A stretch of DNA of 9,215 nucleotides from Psychrobacter sp. (GCA_020024075.1 JAHHUJ010000075.1:1-9215); one strand, 5' to 3'. Shown: positions 1 through 7,222, numbered from the stretch's first letter. Numbers and translations are program-made. The notes: a model not told the origin generated them from the letters alone.

Positions 1-82
1 ATCCGTACTACCCGCCCTAAAAAGCTGTATTGCTTACCATAAAAATTAAAGCTCTAAAAACAGCCCTATAAATTAACGCTCC

Positions 83-101
83 AAAAATGCCTAGATTAGG
101 C
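83..101 (-). terminator. Weak terminator-like hairpin after murF
   Basis: Directly after the murF TAA the minus strand reads GCCTA-ATC-TAGGC followed by ATTTTT. A 5-bp stem with a three-base loop and five T residues has the form of an intrinsic terminator but is at the lower limit of stability. It may end or attenuate the cluster before mraY. The remaining bases down to 1 contain no gene start with a ribosome binding site. Confidence 0.35.
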
Positions 102-1610
102 TTAGCCTTCAGCTTCTAGCAAGTCGTCAATTAAAGTCTCCATCGTGGTACTACGCGATCCTTTAAATAATAGAGTACAAGGCTGCTGCTGTTCATTTTG
201 CTCGGCCAAAACAGCTTGTAGCTTCGGTAGCAGATCTGCCTTAGTCTCAAATTGATACGCCTGTTGCATCCCTTGACTCTTCGCCCCCGCTACCGTGTCT
301 TTGGCAAACTCGCCAGCACACAGCAGCATATCCACTGACTTGTTGGCAATGTCTTGACCCAGCTTATTATGCTCATCACGCGAAGCTTCACCCAACTCGC
401 CAATGTCACCCAGCACTAAGATTTTATAGCCAGATTGAGCCGCTAGTACATCAGTGGCAGCACGCATAGAGTTGGGGTTGGCATTGTAAGTGTCATCGAT
501 AATTTGGTGCATACCGAGGGTTTGTCTTCCCAAGCGGCCTTTACTTGAAGTGGCTTGATTCAATCCTGCGGCAATAACTTCAGGGGCGATACCTGCAGCA
601 TAAGCACAGGCAGCAGCCGCTAAAGCATTGCTCACATTATGCGCACCAGACATTGGCAACGTAACTTCCACCTCCACTGTCTCTCTATCAAATTTGGCAA
701 AGTGTAGCTTGAAGCGGCTTTGCAGCGCCGTAGTCTCAACATCAGTAGCATAAATGTCAGGTAAGCTTGCCTTATCCTCAAGCTGCTGCCAACCAAAGTG
801 ACTGACATTCGGCGTGTACTTTTTGGCAGCGTCTGTTAACTGCTGGGTATAGTCATCATCGAAAGGAACCACTGCGGTACTTGCTGCGGTTAGTGGCTGA
901 TAAATCTCAGCTTTGGTCTTGGCAATATTGTCACGGCCACCGAACTCACCCAAATGCGCAGTGCCAATGTTTAGAATACAAGCCACATCTGGCTTGACCA
1001 TTGCGGCAGTATAAGCAATCTCACCTATATGGTTGGCGCCCAGCTCAAGCACCGCATAACGGTGCTGCTGTTCAAGCTCAAGTAGCATCATCGGCACCCC
1101 AAAGTCGTTATTTAGGTTACCACGGGTAACTAGAGTGGTGTTTTGTTCAGCTGAGTGAGCCCCTTCTACTTGGGTAAAGATATGACGCAGCATTTCTTTT
1201 ACTGTGGTTTTGCCACTTGATCCGGTCAGGGCTATTACTTTTAGATTAGGATGCTGTTGACGACGATAGGCGGCAATTTGACCAAAAGCCAAACGTGTAT
1301 CTTCTACTTGTAGTTGGGGCACACCTAAATCTGCAACTGGCTGACTGACAATAACAGCAACAGCGCCCTTCTCTACTGCAGCCTCAACGAAACTGTGCCC
1401 ATCAAATCTTTCACCGACAATGGCCAAGTAGATGTCGCCCGCTTCAATTTTGCGGGTATCAGTAATAATACGGGTGGCGGTAAAATGCTTATCCGTAGTC
1501 TCTAAACCAATCCACTGACCTTTAAGCTGTGTGGTTGCTGCTTTGAGATGCTCAGCTGTCCAAATAAATAATCCGCTGCTTTGGGCTGTCTCTACTGTTG
1601 ATTGGCTCAT
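102..1610 (-). CDS. murF: MurF, UDP-N-acetylmuramoyl-tripeptide--D-alanyl-D-alanine ligase
   Basis: This cytoplasmic Mur ligase adds the dipeptide D-Ala-D-Ala to UDP-MurNAc-tripeptide using ATP, the last soluble step of peptidoglycan precursor synthesis. The 502-residue protein shows the three-domain layout: an N-terminal UDP-binding domain with DTRK (51-54), a central ATPase domain with the P-loop TGSSGKTT (129-136) and GNLNNDFGVP (164-173), and a C-terminal domain with DDTYNANPNSM (372-382), GDIGELG (401-407) and KGSRSTTME (483-491). TGSSGKT and DDxYNANP separate MurF from MurC, MurD and MurE. It is about 50 residues longer than the E. coli enzyme (452), spread over loops. The ATG at 1610 is preceded by only a weak GAGAG, and the nearby upstream ATG (1624) is out of frame. 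It lies 74 bases after murE and is the last dcw gene visible. Confidence 0.97.
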   Translation of the reverse strand: MSQSTVETAQSSGLFIWTAEHLKAATTQLKGQWIGLETTDKHFTATRIITDTRKIEAGDIYLAIVGERFDGHSFVEAAVEKGAVAVIVSQPVADLGVPQLQVEDTRLAFGQIAAYRRQQHPNLKVIALTGSSGKTTVKEMLRHIFTQVEGAHSAEQNTTLVTRGNLNNDFGVPMMLLELEQQHRYAVLELGANHIGEIAYTAAMVKPDVACILNIGTAHLGEFGGRDNIAKTKAEIYQPLTAASTAVVPFDDDYTQQLTDAAKKYTPNVSHFGWQQLEDKASLPDIYATDVETTALQSRFKLHFAKFDRETVEVEVTLPMSGAHNVSNALAAAACAYAAGIAPEVIAAGLNQATSSKGRLGRQTLGMHQIIDDTYNANPNSMRAATDVLAAQSGYKILVLGDIGELGEASRDEHNKLGQDIANKSVDMLLCAGEFAKDTVAGAKSQGMQQAYQFETKADLLPKLQAVLAEQNEQQQPCTLLFKGSRSTTMETLIDDLLEAEG

Positions 1611-1684
1611 TTGTTGGCTCTCATCTGAATGTAGGGGGATAAAAATTACAAAAAAACAAGGAGGATTTGTTAGCTAAGGCTTAG

Positions 1685-3406
1685 TTATGCCTTGCTCTTA
1701 CTAGCCTTTATCAAGGCTTGTTGTAATACCAAGCGATCATCAAAGTCATGGCGCACGCCTTTAATCTCTTGATAAGTCTCATGACCTTTACCAGCAATGA
1801 CTACGATATCCTCTGCGGCAGCATGCTCAACAGCATACTCAATGGCTTGCTTGCGATCGGCGATGACTGTGGTCTTGGCATGTTGCTGCTCGCTCATACC
1901 TTGCTGCATATCCTGCAAAATCATCTCTGGGTCTTCACTGCGTGGGTTATCAGAAGTGAGCACTACTTTATCTGCCATAGCCAAGCCGGCCTGTGCCATA
2001 AGCGGACGCTTGCCCTTGTCTCGATCTCCACCACAGCCAAAGATGGCCCATAGATTACCGCTACAATGCGATTTTAGACTGGTTAGAACTTGAGTCAGCG
2101 CATCAGGGGTATGCGCGTAATCAACAATAAACACCCCTTGCTCAGGCTGTGAGCCTTGCTCATCTAAAGCCACGCGCTGCATACGACCACTGGCACCGTG
2201 TAATTGACGCACCAAAGCTGGCACTGCTTCAAGCTCAACACCCAGCGCCATAGCTCCAGCCACAGCTGCCAACAGATTAGCCACATTAAAGCGGCCCAAT
2301 AATGGACTATGCAAGGTTAATGGACCAAAGCTGGTTTCAACTTCTATCTCTACCCCATCTAAGCTAGGCTCAATGCTTTTAGCGACGAAACTGGCATCAC
2401 AGGCAATATTGTTATTTTCTAAAAACTCAGCTTGTAAGCTATATAGCCACACCTTAACGCCAGAGTTTTTGGCGGTTTCAATCATCAATGGCGCAAATTC
2501 ATCATCGGCATTAATGACTGCGTGAGTTAGTTGCGGGAAATAGGCTTTATCAAACAGGCGGGCTTTGGCTCTAGCATAGTCTTGCATATCTGGGTGATAA
2601 TCCAGATGATCACGGCTTAGATTGGTATAAACCGCAACAGTAACGGGCACTCCTTGCAAGCGCTGCTGGTCTAGACCATGTGAGCTGGCTTCTAGGGCCA
2701 ATACATCTACTTTTTCATCGTGCATTTGACGCAAGAAGCTTTGCACCGCTAACGCATCGCCTGTGGTGTGACTGGCTTGCACCAAGCTGTCTAGGCGGCC
2801 ATTACCGGCGGTACCCATCACCGCGCTATTTTGTAACTGAGTCACGTTAGAGAATTGGCACAGCTGTGCAATCAACTGGCTAATGGTAGTCTTGCCATTG
2901 GTGCCAGTCACCGCAATTACTTGGGGTAATAAAGACAACGTATCGTCAACAGAATTTATCGTAGCTAAGGAGCCGGCAGGCAATAGGCTAAGCTGAATCA
3001 GGCTACCCAAAATGTCACGCAAATTGGCAACATAAAGCACAGGACAAGCATAGTCTGCATTTTGTGCGTCATATCCCAATGCGTCAGGTGCAATCTCAGT
3101 CAAAATAAAAGCCGCCTGCTTAGAAGCTGCTTTGGCATACTGCTGGCTCTTTTCGATAGGCTGGGTATGGCTTTTTAACAACACAAAAGCGGCAGGTGCG
3201 CTTGACTCTTCATCCGTTGCACTTGCCAGTTGACGACTATCTAATTCAAACCTTGAGAACTCTAAATCAAGCCCTTGTGGCTGAGACAGTAGCTGCTGTA
3301 AGGTCTGCGCCTGCTGCGGCAAAACTTTTAATGCCACTGCAGCAACTTGGCGCAAGGTTAATACGGTAGCCTCACTGTCTGTGGCTGTTGATTGATTCGC
3401 TGTCAT
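1685..3406 (-). CDS. murE: MurE, UDP-N-acetylmuramoyl-L-alanyl-D-glutamate--2,6-diaminopimelate ligase
   Basis: This cytoplasmic ATP-dependent ligase adds meso-diaminopimelate to UDP-MurNAc-L-Ala-D-Glu. In the 573-residue protein the uridine-site motif LDSR is at 55-58, the P-loop TGTNGKTT at 167-174, HTTG at 213-216, EASSHGL at 239-245 and TNLSRDHLDYH at 261-271. K281 is the likely carbamylated lysine by comparison with the family. DNPR at 486-489 is the signature of meso-DAP rather than lysine addition, and KGHE is at 540-543. The P-loop sits about 50 residues later than in E. coli MurE (495 residues). The extra length includes an Asp/Glu/Ser/Ala segment after LDSR (about 61-72) and a Leu/Ser-rich stretch just before the P-loop (about 138-160). 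The ATG start is supported by AAGAAGG eight bases upstream. It lies 58 bases after ftsI. Confidence 0.97.
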   Translation of the reverse strand: MTANQSTATDSEATVLTLRQVAAVALKVLPQQAQTLQQLLSQPQGLDLEFSRFELDSRQLASATDEESSAPAAFVLLKSHTQPIEKSQQYAKAASKQAAFILTEIAPDALGYDAQNADYACPVLYVANLRDILGSLIQLSLLPAGSLATINSVDDTLSLLPQVIAVTGTNGKTTISQLIAQLCQFSNVTQLQNSAVMGTAGNGRLDSLVQASHTTGDALAVQSFLRQMHDEKVDVLALEASSHGLDQQRLQGVPVTVAVYTNLSRDHLDYHPDMQDYARAKARLFDKAYFPQLTHAVINADDEFAPLMIETAKNSGVKVWLYSLQAEFLENNNIACDASFVAKSIEPSLDGVEIEVETSFGPLTLHSPLLGRFNVANLLAAVAGAMALGVELEAVPALVRQLHGASGRMQRVALDEQGSQPEQGVFIVDYAHTPDALTQVLTSLKSHCSGNLWAIFGCGGDRDKGKRPLMAQAGLAMADKVVLTSDNPRSEDPEMILQDMQQGMSEQQHAKTTVIADRKQAIEYAVEHAAAEDIVVIAGKGHETYQEIKGVRHDFDDRLVLQQALIKASKSKA

Positions 3407-3414
3407 CGTGTTGG

Positions 3415-3421
3415 CCTTCTT
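3415..3421 (-). promoter_or_regulatory. Ribosome binding site of murE
   Basis: The minus strand reads AAGAAGG, eight bases before the murE ATG, a near-consensus Shine-Dalgarno sequence. It supports the start at 3406 and shows that murE can initiate independently despite the 58-base gap after ftsI. Confidence 0.75.
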
Positions 3422-3464
3422 CGATTATATTCAACTTTGTATTCAGCTGGGTGTCGTTGGGCTA

Positions 3465-5579
3465 CTACTCAGCTTTTAACGGTTTATCTAGCGGCACGTT
3501 GTATAGGCGCAAAGCTTCTTGCATCACACTCTTGAATACCGGTGCCGCCACAATACCTGCATAATAAGTCTTACGCGGGTCCTCAACTAAGATAACCGTT
3601 GCCAAACGTGGGTTTGAGGCTGGGGCAATACCTGCAAATACCGTACGATACTGATCGGTATAATAACCACCTTTGGGATTCACACGACGCGAAGTCCCAG
3701 TTTTACCAGCAATACGATAACCATCAATGGCCGCAGCCGTCGCAGTACCGCCTGGCTGAGTAACCGTCTCCATCATCTTCACCACAGACATGGCATGCTT
3801 CTCATCCAGCACTCGTTTGCCAGCAGGCTTCTGCTCTTGCTTCTCCAAAGTGAGCGGATGTAGCACACCCCCTGACCCTAAAGCAGCGTAAGCTTGCGCA
3901 ATCTGTGCCAAAGTCACCTGCAAGCCATAACCATAACTTATTGTGGCGCGGCGAGAGGTTTCAATTTCTTTTGGCGTAGGAATAATACCAGCCTGCTCCC
4001 CTGGGAAGTTCAGCGCGGTCTTTTTGCCAAAGCCAAACTCTTTTTGTACCTTAGTAATACCATCTGGTGGTAAAGATAAGGCAATCTTGGTCGAGGCCAC
4101 GTTACTTGATTTTTGAATCAAGGTAGACATATTGATAGAGCCTAAGTTGTTGTGATCGCGAATGGTATAACCTCGAACTCTAATCGAGCCTGGACTGGTA
4201 TTAATTAATGAATTCTCAGTATATTTCCCAGACTGCAATGCCGCAGCCACCGTAAACGGCTTCATCACTGACCCAGGCTCAAAGACATCTAATACTGCAC
4301 GGTTGCGCTGGTTATTACCGGTCATCTCATTTAAGTTATTGTTATTAAATGAGGGCCAAGTAGACAGTGCCAATACCTCACCTGTGTGCACATCGACCAC
4401 AATCCCCGTTGACCAGCGGGCTTCTTGCACTCGGCCCACATGCTCAAGCTCTTTGTATAATAAATACTGCAATCTTGAGTCAATAGATAAAGTAACGTCC
4501 TGTCCAGGCACCACCGGCTTGATTTGCTCAAGCTCTTCAATGCTGTTTTGATAGCGGTCTTTTAACACCCGAACCTTGCCATCTTCTCCAGCCAGCTTCG
4601 CTTCAAACTGACGCTCAATACCGGCACGACCTTCATAGCCGCTATCTGGATCATTGGCATTATGACCCATAAACCCTAACAGCTGCGCATTGGGCTGAGG
4701 CTGTGGATAGTAGCGGCGAAATTCTTGTTTTTCATACACGCCTGGGAAGTCCAGTACCATTACTGCATCGGCAATCTCTGGAGTAACTTTGTTTAATAAT
4801 GGCAAATAATGTGAGCCTGAGCCTTTGGGCAGTACCGCTTTTACCGCTTCATCGTCACTAACATCTACCGTATTATCAAGTGCTACAGCTTGCTGCAAAC
4901 GATCAACAGAGACCCCAGAGACGCTGGCAAGCTGAGCCAAATCCTTCTCTTTTAACTTCTGTAGTAGTCTTTGCTGTGCTTCTGGGTTATCGGCGTTTCT
5001 TTTAATGCGTTTTTGGATATCGTAATACCACTGTGCATAGTCGTAAGGACTAAACGACACACTAGATAAAGGAGCACTCACCGCCAAGGGTTGATGATTA
5101 CGATCGGTAATCATGCCACGATAAGAATGCTGAGTACGCTCACTGGTAATAATTTCATTACCTATATCGATGAACTTTTGGGCATTAAATACCTGAAGGT
5201 AGAATGCACGAAGTACCAGCAGCACTAGGATAACAAAGGCCGCTCCCCAAACCAGTTGAAAGCGTATTAAGTCACTTTCAGCGCCGCCGCGATTTGAAGC
5301 TCCCACAGTTGCAGGTTTAAATATCTTGCCACCACGGTGTTTGACACTGGTATAAGCGCCACTGACTTCCTTTGGTTTTTTCCAAAATTTTAGCTTAGCC
5401 ATGCCCTCTGGAGCACTTCCATTCTTTGCTTTAGCTGATTTTGCAGCAGAGGCTTTTTTTGGCTTCACCAAAGGCTCGGTCACTGTACCGTGCATTGGCT
5501 TATTGCTAGCGCTATTTTTGCTTGTGCTGGTCTTTTGGGTGTTGGTTTTTTTCTTCGGGGTAGAAGGCTTCTTACTCAT
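3465..5579 (-). CDS. ftsI: FtsI (PBP3), septal peptidoglycan D,D-transpeptidase
   Basis: This class B penicillin-binding protein cross-links septal peptidoglycan in the periplasm as part of the divisome with FtsW and FtsQLB, and is a beta-lactam target. The 704 residues comprise a long basic cytoplasmic tail (1-104), one transmembrane helix (about 105-128), a pedestal domain containing RGMITDRN (154-161), and the transpeptidase domain. Active-site motifs are SVMK (S437 nucleophile, K440), SSN (491-493) and KTG (626-628). Their spacing is within two residues of E. coli FtsI, so the catalytic core is normal. The length beyond E. coli (588) comes from the tail and roughly 50 extra pedestal residues (about 181-262). 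The C-terminus ends soon after the catalytic domain, without the processed tail seen in E. coli. The start is fixed by AAGGAGG five bases upstream and overlaps the ftsL end by eight bases. Two consecutive TAG codons end the gene. Confidence 0.97.
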   Translation of the reverse strand: MSKKPSTPKKKTNTQKTSTSKNSASNKPMHGTVTEPLVKPKKASAAKSAKAKNGSAPEGMAKLKFWKKPKEVSGAYTSVKHRGGKIFKPATVGASNRGGAESDLIRFQLVWGAAFVILVLLVLRAFYLQVFNAQKFIDIGNEIITSERTQHSYRGMITDRNHQPLAVSAPLSSVSFSPYDYAQWYYDIQKRIKRNADNPEAQQRLLQKLKEKDLAQLASVSGVSVDRLQQAVALDNTVDVSDDEAVKAVLPKGSGSHYLPLLNKVTPEIADAVMVLDFPGVYEKQEFRRYYPQPQPNAQLLGFMGHNANDPDSGYEGRAGIERQFEAKLAGEDGKVRVLKDRYQNSIEELEQIKPVVPGQDVTLSIDSRLQYLLYKELEHVGRVQEARWSTGIVVDVHTGEVLALSTWPSFNNNNLNEMTGNNQRNRAVLDVFEPGSVMKPFTVAAALQSGKYTENSLINTSPGSIRVRGYTIRDHNNLGSINMSTLIQKSSNVASTKIALSLPPDGITKVQKEFGFGKKTALNFPGEQAGIIPTPKEIETSRRATISYGYGLQVTLAQIAQAYAALGSGGVLHPLTLEKQEQKPAGKRVLDEKHAMSVVKMMETVTQPGGTATAAAIDGYRIAGKTGTSRRVNPKGGYYTDQYRTVFAGIAPASNPRLATVILVEDPRKTYYAGIVAAPVFKSVMQEALRLYNVPLDKPLKAE

Positions 5580-6024
5580 CTTCGCCTCCTTGCTGCTGGA
5601 TGGTCAATTCTGCTTCATCAGATTCAGTTGGTTGCTCAATGTTTAGTCTATCACCAGGCTTGGCAGCCATTGGCTGCAATATCAGCTTATCTTTGGTTGA
5701 AGGAGAGTACATGCCTAGCTGGGTCACCGCACGACTGGCAATTTGTGGCGTGGCACTAAAGGTCTGTTGTTCGATAACCAAGCGCTGATTCTCAATTTGT
5801 AAATTACGATGTTCAACTTTCATTTTTTGCAATGCCATATAGTCTTCATGGTACTGCTGCACCTGTTCTGCGGTCAATACAGCCGTCCAGATAATGCCTA
5901 TCGCCAGCAGAATCATGACCGTACCGTAGACGCTAACACCACGATAACGCTTGGTCAAAAACTCACTGATCTCAAGAGAGTTTCTATCTATTTGGTTCGA
6001 ACTTTGGGGTTTATTATTTGCCAT
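5572..6024 (-). CDS. ftsL: FtsL, divisome membrane protein
   Basis: FtsL is a bitopic inner-membrane protein that joins FtsB and FtsQ and activates FtsW-FtsI septal synthesis. It is recognised by position (between rsmH and ftsI), size and architecture more than by sequence. The 150 residues show a hydrophilic cytoplasmic segment (1-29), one membrane helix (about 30-51), a periplasmic coiled coil rich in Gln, Glu and Leu (about 52-90) and a short LGMYSP motif (103-108) like that after the FtsL coiled coil. A 30-residue acidic, Gln-rich C-terminal tail (121-150, ending GGEDE) makes it longer than E. coli FtsL (121). The ATG at 6024 lacks a Shine-Dalgarno sequence, yet an in-frame TAA lies a few codons upstream and no other start fits. 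The last codons contain the ftsI ribosome binding site, so translation of the two is probably coupled. Confidence 0.9.
   Translation of the reverse strand: MANNKPQSSNQIDRNSLEISEFLTKRYRGVSVYGTVMILLAIGIIWTAVLTAEQVQQYHEDYMALQKMKVEHRNLQIENQRLVIEQQTFSATPQIASRAVTQLGMYSPSTKDKLILQPMAAKPGDRLNIEQPTESDEAELTIQQQGGEDE
5585..5591 (-). promoter_or_regulatory. Ribosome binding site of ftsI inside ftsL
   Basis: AAGGAGG on the minus strand is the full consensus Shine-Dalgarno core, five bases before the ftsI ATG. It lies within the last codons of ftsL and decides the ftsI start, so the unusual basic N-terminal tail of FtsI is very likely translated. Confidence 0.85.
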
Positions 6025-6041
6025 ATGGTGACTGATGTTAT

Positions 6042-6053
6042 GACCGGAGGGTC
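6042..6053 (-). repeat. Small perfect inverted repeat before ftsL
   Basis: The minus strand reads GACC-CTCC-GGTC, a 4-bp stem with a CTCC loop, starting 17 bases before the ftsL ATG and occupying part of the region where a ribosome binding site would be sought. The stem is short and the fold is unproven. The 105-base rsmH-ftsL gap holds no other clear signal. Confidence 0.35.
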
Positions 6054-6129
6054 TTTAAGGGTAAAAAATGACTCAATAATAGAGTGGCTTCATTTATCAG
6101 GACTAAATCGGGTTACTTATTTTTTTAAG

Positions 6130-7176
6130 CTAAACATGGCACTCGCTAGGCTCGGTATTATATGGGGTATCGGTACGCGTTGCCACTCTTAACCAAGCAC
6201 TCCTAGAGCGATTATTAACACTGACTTCTGCCTTACTTGGAGCAATACGGATTGGCTTACCAAAATAGCGAGGGCGCACTGGGGGCATAGGCAAATTTTC
6301 ATCTTCTGGATACTGCCCACGGCTATGACGCTGCAAAAACTGCTTAATACGGCGATCTTCTAAAGAATGAAAGCTAATCACTGCCAAATGTCCACCGGGT
6401 GCCAGTAACGATAGGCTTTGCTGCAAGAAGCTATCAATATCACCAAGCTCATTATTAATAAAAATACGCATGGCTTGGAAGCTTTGCGTCGCTGGATGCT
6501 TGCCCTTTTGCCATTTGGGATGGGCTTGCTTAATCACCTCTGCTAGTTCTAATGTTGAGGTATAGCGCTCCATTTGCTTAATAGCACGGGCAATACGACG
6601 ACTGTGGCGCTCCTCACCGAACTCATACAACACATTGGCAAGCGTCTCTTCATCCACCGTCTGCAGCCACTCTCCTACCGACTGCCCACGACTGGTATCC
6701 ATGCGCATATCAATTGCCCCATCGCGCATAAAGCTAAAGCCACGACTGCCATCATCTAATTGAGGAGAAGAAACCCCTAAGTCGGCCATAATGCCATTAA
6801 CTTGCAAAACCCCATGCTGCTGTAAACAGTGGGTTATATTGGCAAAGCTATCATGCACAACTGTCACACGATTGTCACTTTTTGCTATTTCTTCTGCAAC
6901 TGCGATGGCCTCAGGGTCTTTATCGAACACAAATAGCTGACCATCTGCAGCTAATGACTCAAGAAGCAGCTTACTGTGCCCGCCTCGGCCAAAGGTAGCA
7001 TCAACAAAGATGCCCGGCACCTTGCCTTGCGGCTCAGTGACTTTTTTACTCTGTTTTTTGGTGGGAGTTCTACCTAAGACAGCATCGACAGTCTCGTACA
7101 ATAGCACGGTTTCGTGGCTAAAATCAGATTTTGCTAAAGGGGTAGTCTGTGTCGCTGAAGATTGAGCATCGGTCAC
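6130..7176 (-). CDS. rsmH: RsmH (MraW), 16S rRNA cytosine-1402 N4-methyltransferase
   Basis: RsmH uses S-adenosylmethionine to methylate N4 of C1402 in the decoding centre of 16S rRNA; it heads this dcw operon. The 348-residue protein carries the SAM-binding motif DATFGRGGHS (59-68), DLGVSSPQLD (132-141), RGFSFMRDG (145-153) followed by MRMD, KHPATQSFQAMRI (226-238) and SFHSLEDR (268-275), with the C-terminal RSRSAWLRVA (323-332). It is about 35 residues longer than E. coli RsmH (313): an N-terminal leader of about 20 residues precedes HETVLLYE, and a Lys-rich insertion (about 36-53) sits before the first SAM strand. The start codon is GTG, preceded by AGGGAG with a ten-base spacer. mraZ is not upstream; gltX lies there divergently. 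Confidence 0.97.
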   Translation of the reverse strand: MTDAQSSATQTTPLAKSDFSHETVLLYETVDAVLGRTPTKKQSKKVTEPQGKVPGIFVDATFGRGGHSKLLLESLAADGQLFVFDKDPEAIAVAEEIAKSDNRVTVVHDSFANITHCLQQHGVLQVNGIMADLGVSSPQLDDGSRGFSFMRDGAIDMRMDTSRGQSVGEWLQTVDEETLANVLYEFGEERHSRRIARAIKQMERYTSTLELAEVIKQAHPKWQKGKHPATQSFQAMRIFINNELGDIDSFLQQSLSLLAPGGHLAVISFHSLEDRRIKQFLQRHSRGQYPEDENLPMPPVRPRYFGKPIRIAPSKAEVSVNNRSRSAWLRVATRTDTPYNTEPSECHV

Positions 7177-7186
7177 AATAAATAGG

Positions 7187-7192
7187 CTCCCT
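7187..7192 (-). promoter_or_regulatory. Ribosome binding site of rsmH
   Basis: AGGGAG on the minus strand lies ten bases before the GTG start, slightly long spacing. Its GGAG can pair with CTCC six bases upstream, or with the second CTCC further up, so access to the site may be limited by leader structure. Confidence 0.6.
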
Positions 7193-7194
7193 TA

Positions 7195-7222
7195 ATGGAG
7201 TAAGCAATATGGAGTAAACAAT
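7195..7222. repeat. Tandem 14-base repeat in rsmH leader
   Basis: ATGGAGTAAGCAAT (7195-7208) is followed directly by ATGGAGTAAACAAT (7209-7222), with 13 of 14 bases identical. In the rsmH transcript each copy reads TTACTCCAT at its 3' end, and the CTCC can pair with GGAG of the rsmH ribosome binding site just downstream. Confidence 0.85.

Noticed and set aside
17..40. Minus-strand ATG after murF as a possible mraY start
   Set aside because: The frame stops after seven codons and there is no ribosome binding site.
1658..1696. Plus-strand AAGGAGG followed by an ATG at 1687
   Set aside because: The resulting frame is only a few codons long, and the ATG is too far from the site for normal initiation.
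1748..2093. Plus-strand open frames opposite murE
   Set aside because: They lie fully inside murE on the other strand, have no recognisable domains, and murE is unambiguous.
6063..6085. ACTC/GAGT hairpin followed by six T on the minus strand between rsmH and ftsL
   Set aside because: The stem is four base pairs and A/T-flanked, too weak to be called a terminator; ftsL would lose its transcription.
5401..6192. Several plus-strand open frames opposite ftsI, ftsL and the end of rsmH
   Set aside because: Their hydrophobic character mirrors the Lys-rich and coiled-coil coding of the real genes on the other strand; no family match is visible and none has a convincing start.
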